Source: Hermatobates lingyangjiaoensis
Lineage: Eukaryota; Arthropoda; Insecta; Hemiptera; Hermatobatidae
Assembly (NCBI GenBank): GCA_026182355.1
Contig: JAPFBL010000001.1
Location: 1,054,001-1,118,000, forward strand
Length of the DNA stretch: 64,000 bases
Reading direction: 5' to 3'
Below are positions 1-12,179 of the stretch, one piece after another (positions within the stretch are counted from its first letter, which is position 1; each line of letters opens with the position of its first letter). The position numbers and the translations under genes were made by a program. Below the pieces are notes generated by a model, which was not told the DNA's origin, ran no database searches, and worked only from the letters and a program-made list of their open reading frames with translations.

Positions 1-1604
1 ATTATACACAACAAGAAAGACAATGAAAAGTAAACATAAAAATAACGATCATTAATAAAATTTGAAGATGTAAAAATCAATAAAAGATATGGATATAATA
101 GGTTAATGATAATGAAAAACAATGATCTTCTCATTGCTATTTACGCAAATCCTCATTGGTTCAATTTTAATGACTGTTTCTCTCTTCAAATTGTTTAGTA
201 GATCCCGAAATCTAACTCTTATGTTACTTTTTAGGGATTTAGAAGATAGACATATAACCTCTGTGGAGGAATATCTGGTACTAGACTCAAAATCAACTGA
301 TAACTAAACGTAAGTCTTATTTTTATTTAATATTTATTTTAACAACATTTTTATTACTTCATTTCATCATTTAATTTTTTGTTTATTAATTAGTTGTGTA
401 TATATGTATTACATACTTTTTATTAAAATATTATGTTTATTATATTTAATTTTCTTTTACTTTATTTTAGTTCGACTTTTCCATGTTATTATTATTTATA
501 TATTCCTTCTTCTTTTTCTGTCCCTCCATAAAATGAGAATACTAAAAAATTTTCTTCTTAGAAAAACATTATCCTTAGCTTGCTTTTTAATTTTGTTTTA
601 TAAATACTTATATATTGCATATATTTTATCTCTATATAAAAAACAATAATAAAATGGAAACAGAGCAAACAAGAATCTTAAAGAAACCTTAAGTTCAATA
701 TAAATTATGACACATTTACATGAAAAAAAAAAATATAAAGTCTCTAATTTTAGATCAAAGCCATCATCAGGAGAGAAGATGGTGAAGGACAGAGAGGGAG
801 TAAGCAAGAGGACTACAGCATCAGTTTAGCTATGGCTAGAAAACGCTCACAAAATAAAAACAACAAATTTGGTCACATTATTCTTTTATTTTACTTTTTT
901 ATTTTTTTATTATTATTCCTTGTATTTGATAATTTTATGCAGAAATTTCTCAATAAACACACGTAACTCTGTAATTAAGGATATCATCAATAAAACAGTA
1001 ATTAAATTACAAAAATTCTCTTACTACTTTTAGTGATGATTTAATTCATATATATATATATTTAAACAATAAACATCATAGTTCCAATAAAAGGCAGAAA
1101 CATACAACAAAATAGTAATTAATGGCATGATTTTATAGAAAAGCTTAAATATATCCTCCAGCAGAAATATACTTCAGTAAAAATGTTTTGCTATCCAATA
1201 TAGATCAGTGCCTAATGATTGTGCTTTAATTCTTATTCCACCAGTGCTAGTCAGTGTTAACTGGCGTTTGTCTTTATCACTGGTCGAACGACTCAGTACA
1301 TCTCAGTTACAACTACACTTGCCTCTCTGCCATCAAAGCATGAGTTTCTTTATTTATGTTGAAAATGTACAACATCTAACATTTCTAGTGTGAAAGGTTT
1401 GAGATTAAGTTCCACTAAAACCAGAGCTAGAATTTAATAAACAATAATTGTAATCAAGTATTTCCTGATGGCTGACAGTTTAAGAGTGAATATTTGAAAT
1501 TCTGTTTAACTAACTTACTTGTTTTTTATAGTTTTTAACTGTAAAAATTTTTTTCTAAATTTTTAATCCTTTTTTATATTTTTGAAAACAATTTAAAAAA
1601 TCTG
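1..1604. other. AT-rich non-coding stretch
   Basis: No gene that I can support. Short open frames here are AT-rich and lack a recognisable domain. Around 738-780 there is a segment (tctctaatttt...catcatcaggagag) related to the arms of the palindromic elements near 28.1 kb and 46.9 kb, so at least part of this stretch is old repeat DNA. Confidence 0.6.
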
Positions 1605-2141
1605 GATTGGCCTACACTCAACATTGCTATAAGCAAACTTAATATCAAACTTCTTGGGTATATAATATATGCGATTTTTTATATAAAAATACTGATGCAT
1701 ATAATATCATTAGTATTACTGCAGCACTAATAACATTTTTAGAAGCGAAAGTGTAGATTATCTGTTTCAAAATAATCTCTTACAGGAGAACATGGCTTTG
1801 TTCCAATAATCAGTGGATCTCTCTTTTACATAGTTTTCTGACTTCCTTCTACATTGAAGATTCAAGACAAAGTTTCTCATTTAAAACTTTAAAATATTCC
1901 AATTTTATCTGGAAAATGTCAGACATGAAAGAATATATATAATAATGTAGGAAACAGCTACACTATGTGGCATATTTTTCTGTAGAATATCAATTTGATC
2001 CATCAAAGATTCTAAACTGTAGCATCCATCCACCTATCAAAGAAACTTCATAAAATGACTTCTGGGATATCAGAACACCTAGTTCCGTCAAAATCTCGAG
2101 ATGTATTTCTTCACGATTACTATACTTTACTTATAGTAAAG
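1605..2141 (+). repeat. Dispersed repeat, short copy of the GGCCTACACTC...CTTTACTTATAGTAAAG family
   Basis: The left end reads GATTGGCCTACACTCAACATT and continues CTATAAGCAAACTTAATATCAA. The right end reads CACGATTACTATACTTTACTTATAGTAAAG. The same two ends, in the same relative order, bracket 38469-41187 and, inverted, 30195-31813. Internal blocks (ATCAAAGATTCTAAACTGTAGC, CCGTCAAAATCTCGAGAT) are shared with the other copies. No coding capacity is visible. I infer a non-autonomous mobile family of variable length; its class is unknown. Confidence 0.6.
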
Positions 2142-2585
2142 AGAAACAATATTATGAGGTTAAACTTCAGACCCAACTTAAAAAAGTTTTTTTCAAGAAT
2201 TTTTTAATATTTTAGCTGTCAAACTAATATTTTAGCTTCTCAACCAAAGTATTTTGTAAATATTATAATAAATATAATATCATTTTATTAAATACTACCT
2301 CATCTAGAATAACAATATAGTTATCTGTACTGCAAGAAATAATTTAAAAATATAATTGTTTTATAATTCTTCACTTTTTACTATTATTTCCGTTAATACA
2401 ATGTTCAAGTGAAGTTGTTTCATGATGCATAAAGTAGATAAAAGAGCTACTTTATGTTTAACTAAATTTCACTGCCTTATCAACAATAATTCCATGTCTA
2501 ATGAATACCAACAGATACATTTACAGTCAAAAGTTTTATATCTGAAAGATTTAAATTGTGTTTAATATTTCTAAATTTACCGTGT

Positions 2586-2930
2586 TTAAATCGTTTGTCT
2601 AAATGGGAGATCCCCGTGAGAATCAATCCCATAAAAAGCGAGGTTCCGTTGTACAGTGCGACTGGACAATGTGCTCACCGCTGCGGACGGAGGTGTGTTT
2701 TTTCCCGGCCCCAGGGAGCTTGTTTTTTCGACTGTTTTTCTCTTGGGTTCCCATGGTGACCAGTGCAACTGCCTCGTATCTCCCATCTAGTACACTTCTT
2801 TGTTCTTTGTTTTTCAATTAAAATCCACTCCTCTCAGAGCGAACCCTTCTTCAAGGACTTATTATTATTCCCACTGCCCCAGAATCTTGATTACGCAGTT
2901 TGGTAAACCACAGGGCCCTCAATTAAATAT
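2586..2930. other. GC-enriched pocket of unknown origin
   Basis: This pocket stands out from the AT-rich surroundings. Open frames of 64-72 codons occur in several frames of both strands, which is a composition effect rather than evidence of coding. The segment ends near CCACAGGGCCCTCAATT, which resembles TATAGGGCCCTCAGGCAAC at about 23.37 kb, so it may be a degraded repeat. Nothing else is recognisable. Confidence 0.3.
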
Positions 2931-4540
2931 TAATCCCTTTATATAAAACAGCTCTAAATGATTTTATTTAAATTTCTAAATCACAATCTTCCTACTGATT
3001 TATCATAAAAATGCCATTTAAAATTAAATAAATTTAAGAATAAATACTTATATTTTGTATTAAAAATATCTAAATCTTGATTTTGGAACATATTAAACTT
3101 AGACATTTATGGGTGTAAACACACTACCAATCATTTATATAATAAAGAAATAAATTTGTGAGAAAGAAAGTAAGAAAAATATCGAGAAGTTTGGTTCTAA
3201 TTTTGAAACAGATTGAATGTAATGATTCAATTACTTCCCGGTTAGAACTGACCCATTAAGGCTAGTAAACAGAAACACTTCTTATGGACCACATTTTATT
3301 ATTTATGAATTGAATCTTATAAATACTAAGGAAGAATAATTTTATTATATCTCACCCAAATTCCCATGAAATAAATAAGTTATTCATCTTTACAGCTCAA
3401 TCCTAATGGTTGAGGGAGCTGTGGAATTTATTGAATGAATTCATCAAGAACAGAAAAGATTTTAGATTGATTCTTCTCTGTCCCTGTTCTGTAAGAACAC
3501 GCGTATGAATTTTCTCAAACAGGAATTCTAGATATTCTATCCAACCATACCAAGTCGACTTAAAGTTTTTAGGTACTTTTCATTAAACCAATTTTTGTTT
3601 ATTTATTATAAAATTATTTCAAGACTGCAAAATAGAACTGTTTTACAACAGTCAATAATAATAAAGTACCACAGTTTATGCTTAATAAGCCACATATCAT
3701 GAAGCAAAACAAAAAAACAGATAAATGAAAAAAAATAAGCAAGGAATAATAGAAATGTTTTTTACACATTTACTTTTTAAAGTTTTAAAGTTTTTTTTAA
3801 AGTTTAAAAAAACTTTTTAAACATTTACCAATAATAATAATAATATGAAGTTTAAACCACAAGGAAAAAGTAAAATAATGTTTATAAGTGCTCTATGAGG
3901 CGTTTTATATATTTTCATTGTTTTCTTTCTCCTTGTGTTTAAACTTCATTGATTGCATCACATGTTTATTTGTTGTAATTTTTTGTAATAATAAAAATAA
4001 TATATCTAAGATTAAAATTTGTACTATTAAATAGTGATTGTAATTACTTATACTATTTAATAAGTGGTATTTAAAAAAAATAAATTCAAAATAAAATCAT
4101 TGGAAGTTCCAACTATTATAATAACACTAAAATATAAGTAATATTTAATTGAAGTAAGAAAAACGATGGATTGCAGCGTTTAAGGTCAGAATGTAATTAG
4201 TAGAGATGCATGTTTATACTGCATGCAGATAATGAATACCTCTGAGTCTGGCGATTTAATGATTTCTTATTTAGGTTACTTGTGAATCATGTGTCTATCT
4301 AAGTCTATTATTAATCTTCATTGTTTTAAATTGTCAGTTACAAAGAAAATTTTTATTTTATCGAGATTTAATATTGGAAATTTTATAAGTGCTTTGTTTT
4401 GAATTATTTATCATAAAATATTTCATAAAATAATCCTACATTGCAACATGAAGAAATAACTTTTGCTTCTCTCAATGAAAAGTAATTTTTTATTGATAGT
4501 TTAATATGATTAAGTTCAACAAAAGAGCATTTTGAAAGCG
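2931..4540. other. AT-rich non-coding stretch
   Basis: No gene seen. It contains one small foldback (3846-3948, listed separately) and oligo-A/T runs. Confidence 0.6.
3846..3948. repeat. Small foldback (inverted repeat)
   Basis: The arm TGAAGTTTAAACCACAAGG (from 3846) is the near-exact reverse complement of CCTTGTGTTTAAACTTCA (ending 3948). The arms are about 25 bp and separated by roughly 55 bp. It could be a MITE remnant or a structured transcript; no TSD is obvious. Confidence 0.6.
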
Positions 4541-4990
4541 CACAATGTGTGAAGGACACAATAGGAAGAATGATCTCCAGGGATTCTCAGGCAAGACGTT
4601 GCCGTCTCGACGCTAGATTATAGCATATTTCCGTTAAGGGTCGAGGAGATTCAGTCCAGCAATCAGAGACCCCATATGGCTACCGGGGGATACATCCCGA
4701 AGAGAGGGGGTTGTTTTTTACTAAAAGGGTCAACTTAGGGCTCTATAAAAAAACCCCTTGCCAGGGGAGAGAGTGGAGGGGTTACAAAAAAGGGCCGTCG
4801 TGAGCGGAAGGAGGCTGGACAAAGAGGAAGACAGCCCTAATGGGCCCAGGTAGTGCAGATTGGCTGCACAGTCCACCATCTCTTCTATCCATCTGGTCTC
4901 ACCGGCAACTCCTTCCAGCCTCTCTTATTGTTCAGCGATAAAGAACATCATCATTCTCTCTATTCACCTTCACCACCAACCTCCAGTGTT
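4541..4990. other. GC-rich island, probably a fragment of a retroelement leader
   Basis: About 450 bp of clearly higher GC in an AT-rich setting, with no long open frame. Its base composition resembles the untranslated leader of the LINE at 13.6-14.2 kb and the GC-rich block at 42.1-43.8 kb. I found no direct match to either by eye, so the assignment is an inference from composition only. Confidence 0.3.
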
Positions 4991-4999
4991 CTAATCACC

Positions 5000-7932
5000 A
5001 ACTGCACATATATATAACATTCTTTATAACTATTTATTGGTTTGCAATAACTATATATATAATATATCCAACATGATTTCACAATAGACACGTGAAACAA
5101 AAATCAACGTCAAAACCACAGTAAGAAATCCTGAAAATGACGAACCAAAACAATTGGTCTTCATCAGAGTCAAACTGATGGTTTAAACATTGATATCTCT
5201 TTAAATTTAAAGCAAATTTTTCACTACTTCTTTCAATAAAATTTATTATTTAAGCATACTTATTTTAAAACTAACACAATTTTGAACAGGTACATTATTA
5301 ATGTTTAACATTGTTGCCTTATTTCTTTAATTGATATATTTATTAATTAATATTTATAGCCCTAGGCAATGCTAGTTCGTACAAAAAAGTGAACTTATTA
5401 TAAAAAGGAAAGACATTGAAAAAATAAATATTGCTACATTAAAATAGTTTTAGTTTTATTCTGTTGGTCAATGAGTTTTGCCACCGAATTTGATAATAAC
5501 TTTGCACAAAGTCACAGTAACATTAATTAAGCAACTACATTAATTACTAATGACATTGATAATATGTTTTCTGCAGTACATTTGAGTGTAGATATCTCTA
5601 AATATTTTTCATCCTGAGTGCGGTTAGGGGTGGGTAAAGTTGGATGTAACAAACATTTTTGGGTAAAGTTCAAGTAATCCCACTTGATGGATGAAATCGA
5701 CATTACATACGGAAATAAGAGTAATAATTAAAAAGGTGAGTATTGTTTTCGTCCGTATTGAGTTATTAGAAAGCCACTTTATGACCAATATGAACAGTCT
5801 GATCCTACTTTTTCCTCTCACTTGAAGAATTCTAGCAAATTAAGTTTCTACTTAGTCTCGAAATGTTATTAGCATTAATGTAAAAGAAAATAAATAATTA
5901 TTCAATAACGGAAACGGTCGATACTCTAACCTTTTTTACCCACCTGTGGGTGGGTGAATGGGTAGTTAGGTCAGAGTATGTATCCATAAATTTGTGAACA
6001 CGCTACAGGTCAGGCAGATTAATACTCGTAGATGGTTTTAATGATGCATCAGAAACCAGCCCTTATAGTGAAAATGATCTATGTAGCATTTGAAAATATT
6101 ATCTCTCGGGATGATTACTCCATTGCCAATCATATATATTTTAGACACAATTTTTTTCCTCTTAAATCAAAAATTTTAAGGATTTCTGATCTTGCAGTTA
6201 ATAACATAATAATATAACCAATAGCAAAAAAAGTTTAAAATTTATGATTAAATAAAGTCTCAATTTTGTGCAAAAATGTGAACATTTTGGATTAATGATG
6301 GAATTTGAAAACTTGTGAAGACTATAATTGTCGCACTTTTGAACAGATACTTATGAGTGCAAATGATAAATATATCACACTTGATTGAAGTGAGTTGTAT
6401 AGTTTTATAGTAACATTTTTTTTGTCACTAAACAACAAATATTAAAATATTGAATTATGCTATTTGAAATCTAAAAAAAGAACACTTTTATCATCGGACA
6501 AAAGTTCAAGACTTCGATTTTGTATCGAGTTTGAATATCTCAATGTGGAGAAAACATATTTTTTCTCTAAACTCCTAAAACTAAAATTTTGTATTTTATT
6601 TTTGTGGTAAACATCTATGTACTTAAGTAGTTATACTTAACATTGCATTCACTAGTCAAGTGTTGGTTAAACGAACTGCTCTTTAATAATCTAAAGATGG
6701 GGTTTACCATATTGAAGACTGCTATGAACATTTCTTCAGCAAATCTACTCACATTTGTAATATAGTCTAAATTTTTTTCTCATAAAATGTTATCCGATTA
6801 TGATTCACGTCATTTGAAAGTTTTTGGCATAATTGTATTTTATATTAGGTTGGTTATAACTTAAGTTTTTGAAGAGTGTAATTCAAATGTCCTCGGACAA
6901 CTTCCATGGTATCGCTCCCCCACTCAATCGAAATTAGTCATATGGACAAGAGCATATCAGTATAAGGGATATGTATGGCGTGAACTTAAAGGATGTTTGC
7001 GTATGGAATATAATAAGCAAGGAGAAAAGGAGCAGAACCGAGTGAACGTTGAGGCTGATGCATTCCTGAGAAAACGTCTCTTCACCCATAAACATCTAAT
7101 CTTCTAGTAGTGATAACGAAAGTCTTCAAGTGTTTAAAAATTTTTATAACAAAATTGCATTTAGCAATTTTAAAAAAAAATATTAGATTTTTTTGCTGAA
7201 ATAATCATGAAATTTTTTACTTAAGTTATATCTAAACTTTACAAATTTCCATTTAATTGTCTAATTAAAATTCAGAATTAAACATTTTAGTTTCAAAAGA
7301 ATGATAAATTTAAACAATTAGGCGTGTTAAAGCTCGAACAATAGATTCTAGAGGGGGGGAACTATGGTGCACCCCTGCTAGTTTTTTTCACTTCTCCCCA
7401 CAGGTATCAGATGTTGTATGACGTTAAAAAAAAATTGGACCGTTGGTTTGAGTAAAAAAAAACAACAAAAACAAAAACTCGTGGAACACAAGTTGAGTAG
7501 TGGATGTTAATTTTTGATACCTCAGATAATCCCTACTGTCAGGGTGTGAGAGAAAAAAAAAGTAGGTAATTAAGAGGGGGTTAGGAGTGTATAGAACTGT
7601 ATCGCAAGCAAACAGGTGCACGGGTTTGTGTAAGCCCAACCAGTCCTCTTAGGCTTTTGTTTACCAAAAAAAAAACAAGCTCTGAATATATAACGGTTAT
7701 TTTTGTGTTCAACCATATTTAAAAAAACATCAAATAATAAATAAAAAAATTATAACATAATTGTAACTAGTTAATTTGTAGTAACAATCTTAAAATCAAT
7801 TCTGTCCAATTGATTTGAACAAAATTACATTTTTAAAATCATAATAGGAGTTATATTTGAATATCATAAATTAAAATAACAAATATTTAAATTCCTAAAT
7901 TAATATGTTTTTGTAAACAATATTTGACAAAA
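5000..7932. other. AT-rich non-coding stretch
   Basis: No gene recognised. A hammerhead-like relic lies at 5140-5172 on the minus strand (listed separately). Small AT-rich open frames (for example 6032-6217) show no domain, signal or splice context. Confidence 0.55.
5140..5172 (-). other. Hammerhead-like motif, broken copy
   Basis: On the minus strand, GACTCTGATGA is followed by AGACC, a short loop and GGTT. This is the same layout as the better preserved copy at 24936-24978. The GAAA core that should follow the second helix strand is missing, so this copy should not self-cleave. Confidence 0.5.
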
Positions 7933-8140
7933 TTTTTCAATACAGAACGAAGAGCTAAATAGGACGATTCACTTATGTCTTTACAATATAGAATTACAAT
8001 ACATTTTTCAATATATAACGAAGAGCAAAATAGGATGATTCACTTATGCCTTTACAATACAGAATTAGAATACATTTTACAATATATTTTTCAATACAGA
8101 ACGAAGAGCTCAATAGAATGATTCACTTAAGTCTTTACAG
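7933..8140. repeat. Three-copy diverged tandem repeat
   Basis: Three consecutive copies of a 71-83 bp unit begin TTTTTCAATAyAkAACGAAGAGC and continue with TAGGAyGATTCACTTATG and CTTTACAATA. Copies start near 7933, 8004 and 8087. The third spacing is longer because of a local duplication of CAATATATTTT. Non-coding. Confidence 0.85.
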
Positions 8141-8399
8141 TGGATGCTTTGTAACAAATGAGTATTTTAAAAAATAATAGTTAACAGTAAGCAGGAATAA
8201 GTTTATAGTTCTCGTAAATGCATTGTGAATTAGTCGGTTGTATTACTATTACTAATAACGTTAGCTTTATTAGTCATAATAGTTACCTACAGTCATGTTT
8301 TCATTTCTTCTCATTTTTAAATAACATAAGGATACTGATGAATGAATATTAAAATTAATTATTTCAGTTTTCTATTCTTAATAACCAACTGAAAACTAT

Positions 8400-8412
8400 T
8401 TGCTACTAAATA
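8400..8412. repeat. Left target-site duplication of the LINE
   Basis: TTGCTACTAAATA, identical over 13 bp to 14241-14253. The flanking bases differ on both sides (T and G here, C and A at the other copy). The duplication is therefore exactly 13 bp and fixes both ends of the inserted element. Confidence 0.93.
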
Positions 8413-8497
8413 GTTAGTAGTAAGGCGGGGAGATCAAAGATCTGGCAAGTAGGCCAGCCGAGTGGGCCCTTTTTGCCTTCCCCAAGCATCCCGGATC

Positions 8498-11400
8498 CTA
8501 CTCTTGGGAGAATCTTCCTGATCTTTCTATATAGATCAGAAGGTTTCTCCATTCCATTTCCCTTAACTTATCTATATTTATGGTGCTAAAACCTAGAGTT
8601 TGAAGTCTAAGGAGACTATATGCAGGGCATTCAGCCACATAGTGGACGGAGGTTTCATCTTCTTCCCCACATTTTTGGCAGATCGCGCTGTTTGCTAAAC
8701 CCAAGATATGTAAATGTCTTCTCAGCCTACAGTGACCGGTGAGAATTCCAATAAGATTTCTCAACCTTGTTCGACCCAGACTGAGGAGAAACTTCTTACG
8801 CTTTACGCTAGGACCCAGAATATACATCTTGGCCTGTCTGTTGCCCGGACAGGTCGGCCAGCTTTTCTTCAAATTCTCCTGCAGCCAGGCATTTATAAGA
8901 TGTCTGACTCCAGCAGTAGACAGCGGGAAAACCGGTTCCGGTCCTATAAACGGCATTTCGGCTCCGATTTTGGCTAACAAGTCCGCCTTTTTGTTTCCCG
9001 AAATGCCGCTATGTCCCGGAACCCAAATTAATTTAACCTCTTTAATCTGAGCTAGCTTATTTAGTGTTTCCTGACACTCTATTACCAACATGGAAGAAGT
9101 TGTCGGAGACATAATTGCCTTTATTGCCGCTTGGCTGTCTGAACAAATGGTTACTTTCCGCTCGGGTCCATCCCATATCTCCCGCAGATTGGCTGCCGTT
9201 AGAATGGCAAACACTTCTGCTTGGAAGACTGTGGTTTGTGTCCCAAGCGGAAAGCTTAGTTCTATATTTAAATTGGAAATAAGAATTCCCGCCCCCGACC
9301 GTCCTGCTTCACCGATCTTAGAACCATCAGTGAAGCATACCAGCTCATCCGACGAGAATTCAATGTCCATTTCTTCCCATTGTTTCCTATTGGGAATTAT
9401 CATATTAAAATTCCTGCTGTTAGGTAGGCCATATTTAGGTCTGGGTATTCCCAACTCTAACACGCCTATTTCTTTCTTAATCACCAGTTCTATTTCGGTG
9501 TGACTATTTCCTCTAACCAAATTCCACATCCCATAGTCCCGTAGTCTGATGTAGGCCGCCATTGCCTCGCCGATTATTACATCAGCCAAGCTTGGCAGCC
9601 CCAACATAACATCCAGGGCTTTGTTGGGTGTGGTTCTCATTGCGCCTGTTATAGCCAGACTCGCTAAACGTTGAGTTTTGGCTAATCTTTCTCCTATGCC
9701 TTTCTTCTTCACTTCCCTCCACCATAAGATAGAGCCGTAGAGAAGTCTAGGTTTTATTACAGCTATGTAAAGCCAATGCATCACCTTAGGCTTCAGGCCC
9801 CATGTCTTACCGACTACACGTCTCAACTGCCAGAAGGTTTTAGTAGCCTTTTCTATGGCATTGTTGATGTGTAGTTTCCAACTTAATGTCTTATCCAAGA
9901 AAACTCCTAAGTATTTAACATGATCGGAGAGGTTTAATTCTTCTCCTAACATCCTTGGAGCCTTAAACCCCTGTAACTTCCTCTTCCTTGTAAATAGTAT
10001 GAGGTCAGTTTTTCTGGGATTAACTGTAAGTCCAATTCTGTGGCACCATCTGAGAATTACATTGCACGCAGATTGCATGAGGTCACAGACTGTATCCAAG
10101 AACTTCCCTGTTACCAACACACATCCATCATCTGCATATGCTTGACAATAGAACCCTTCATTATTTAAGTCTATTATGAGATTCTCCATGACCAGACACC
10201 ACAATTTTGGTGATAAACAACCTCCTTGTGGGCAGCCTTTAGAGATCCTTTGTTTCATTTTTATCCCTCTAAGATTGGTGATAGCAGTCCTGTCAGCTAA
10301 CATGTCCAGGATCCACCTCACCAACACTGTGGGAGTCCCTTTACTCTCTAGTGCAGTCTGGATGGCTCCAGAACTTATTTTATCAAAGGCACCCTCAACA
10401 TCAAAAACCAAACAAAGTGCATAGTTTTTGTTCTGGAGTGCCTTTTCAACTCTACTAACTAGGGCATGTAGGGCGGTTTCCGTGGACCGTCCTTTAGTAT
10501 ATGCATGTTGGCAATTATGTAGTGGTTCCCTAGTTAACACACTATGCGATAGAAATTTGTCAACTAATTTTTCTAACACCTTTAGCAGAAAGGAAGTAAG
10601 ACTGACTGGTCTGAAGGACTTTGGGCCAGTGTAGTCTCTCTTCCCAATTTTGGGAATGAAAACCACCCTGGCAGTCCTCCAACAGTCAGGCACATGTCCC
10701 AATCTTAAACTAGACTTATATATGTTTATAAGCGTGTCAGATATGTCACTCAAAGAACGCTGAAGAAGCACCGGGAAGATCCCAACCCCCGCCGCCTTAA
10801 ACGGAGAGAAGGAGAAGACCGCCCACCGCAATCCCTCAGCAGTGACTATCTGCTCTTCCACGCCTTTTCCTTCAAGTGTATTTTTCCTTCTTCTGCTACT
10901 TGTACGCACTTCCGAGCGTTCATCGCTCGGAAAGTGTGTCTCAAGGAGCAGTTCCATAACCTCCTCTGTGGAGTTCGCCCAGGTTCCATCCTCTCTCCTC
11001 AATGCACCAATCTCATTACTGTTATCAGCGCTTAAGATCCTTACCAGTCTGGAGGTATCATGGGAATTTTCTATTTCCTGAACATAATTTCTCCAGCTTG
11101 CTCTTTTTAATTGTCTCAATTTTTTCTTAAATTCTCTTTTAGCTACTTTATGATTAGCTATGTCTGTTTCTTGTTTGGTTGTCCATGCTTTATTCCAGGA
11201 TTTCCTGGTTTGCTTACGTAACATCGCCAGCTCTTTGGTCCACCAGATCACTTTCCTGGTAGGAGCAGGACGCATGGGGCACGACTCATGGTATGCCTTT
11301 CGCAGGGCCGACGTTACGTCCTCCGCGTTTGCATCCAGAGTTCGTGTATTTGCGATACTATATGATCGAAGAAACACCTGACTTGACCGAATGTTATCAA

Positions 11401-12133
11401 CAAACCGTTGCCAGTCGGTTAATCTGGGGTTTCTTCTTAAATTCCTTTTACCAACTTCGATGGAGATATCGAATCGGATCATACGATGATCAGACATCGA
11501 TATGACCCGAGTCACCCTCCAACCTTTAATTATATCTACCAGGCTTCTTGACGCCAGCGTAATATCAACTACCGTCCCTCCTCTGATATTAACAAAGGTG
11601 GGTTCGGTACCCAAATTCATGATCTCAAGATCCGTAGACATTAACCATTCTAGTAGGGCATCCCCCCGTGGGTTATTGCTTGAGCTACCCCACATCAAGT
11701 GGTGTGCATTAGCATCACATCCCACAATTAGGGGGTAGCCTTCTTTTATACAAAATTCATATAATCTTACCAGTTCCTCTGTAGGGGGAAGCTGTACATC
11801 ATCAATAGGTAGATACAGAGATGCCACCACCATTTTATACTTTATTTTATCTACCTTATATTGCAGCAAGGCCACCGTCAGGTCTCGGGATCCTAGCTGA
11901 ACCAGGTGGGTCACTCCAAGATCCCCAGACACTAGTAGGCAGGTTCTGGGTGTTCTTTCGTCCTTTGTCGGACCCAGAACTACCGCTCCTGACTCCTTCA
12001 GCCTCCTAATTTTACCCCTGTAAACATATGGCTCTTGAATCAACACTATATAGCTTTTACTACCACAAAGCCAGTTTACAAGCTCCGCAGTAGCTGCTTT
12101 ACTGTGATGTAAGTTAATTTGACTTTCCTGCAT
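8498..12133 (-). CDS. LINE ORF2: endonuclease, reverse transcriptase and RNase H polyprotein
   Basis: A 1211-aa protein that carries out target-primed reverse transcription. An APE-type endonuclease occupies about residues 1-225 (QEP at 33-35, GCDANAH at 138-144, SDH at 214-216). The reverse transcriptase spans about 430-720 (FDVEGAFD at 577-584, CPQGG at 634-638, catalytic YADD at 666-669). RNase H spans about 930-1055 (FTDGS at 934, E973, SDS with D999, D1051, preceded by WVPGHSG). A CCHC knuckle lies at C1152, C1155, H1164, C1169. The upstream frame carries TGA five codons before this ATG, and the gap to ORF1 is 46 nt, so translation probably reinitiates after ORF1. One oddity is KAAGVGIFP at about 446-454, where relatives generally read K-x-x-G-x-D-G-I; the Asp appears to be deleted in frame. 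Confidence 0.95.
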   Translation of the reverse strand: MQESQINLHHSKAATAELVNWLCGSKSYIVLIQEPYVYRGKIRRLKESGAVVLGPTKDERTPRTCLLVSGDLGVTHLVQLGSRDLTVALLQYKVDKIKYKMVVASLYLPIDDVQLPPTEELVRLYEFCIKEGYPLIVGCDANAHHLMWGSSSNNPRGDALLEWLMSTDLEIMNLGTEPTFVNIRGGTVVDITLASRSLVDIIKGWRVTRVISMSDHRMIRFDISIEVGKRNLRRNPRLTDWQRFVDNIRSSQVFLRSYSIANTRTLDANAEDVTSALRKAYHESCPMRPAPTRKVIWWTKELAMLRKQTRKSWNKAWTTKQETDIANHKVAKREFKKKLRQLKRASWRNYVQEIENSHDTSRLVRILSADNSNEIGALRREDGTWANSTEEVMELLLETHFPSDERSEVRTSSRRRKNTLEGKGVEEQIVTAEGLRWAVFSFSPFKAAGVGIFPVLLQRSLSDISDTLINIYKSSLRLGHVPDCWRTARVVFIPKIGKRDYTGPKSFRPVSLTSFLLKVLEKLVDKFLSHSVLTREPLHNCQHAYTKGRSTETALHALVSRVEKALQNKNYALCLVFDVEGAFDKISSGAIQTALESKGTPTVLVRWILDMLADRTAITNLRGIKMKQRISKGCPQGGCLSPKLWCLVMENLIIDLNNEGFYCQAYADDGCVLVTGKFLDTVCDLMQSACNVILRWCHRIGLTVNPRKTDLILFTRKRKLQGFKAPRMLGEELNLSDHVKYLGVFLDKTLSWKLHINNAIEKATKTFWQLRRVVGKTWGLKPKVMHWLYIAVIKPRLLYGSILWWREVKKKGIGERLAKTQRLASLAITGAMRTTPNKALDVMLGLPSLADVIIGEAMAAYIRLRDYGMWNLVRGNSHTEIELVIKKEIGVLELGIPRPKYGLPNSRNFNMIIPNRKQWEEMDIEFSSDELVCFTDGSKIGEAGRSGAGILISNLNIELSFPLGTQTTVFQAEVFAILTAANLREIWDGPERKVTICSDSQAAIKAIMSPTTSSMLVIECQETLNKLAQIKEVKLIWVPGHSGISGNKKADLLAKIGAEMPFIGPEPVFPLSTAGVRHLINAWLQENLKKSWPTCPGNRQAKMYILGPSVKRKKFLLSLGRTRLRNLIGILTGHCRLRRHLHILGLANSAICQKCGEEDETSVHYVAECPAYSLLRLQTLGFSTINIDKLREMEWRNLLIYIERSGRFSQE

Positions 12134-12179
12134 CTGATGGGGCGCTCAATGATGTAAAAGATGCAGGGGGCAAGCCTGG

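Noticed and set aside
122..307. 61-codon frame beginning MIFSLLFTQILIGS, with a GTAAGT site just after its stop
   Set aside because: It is hydrophobic and vaguely receptor-like, but the frame stops before the donor. All three frames between the possible acceptor at 234 and this donor contain stops.
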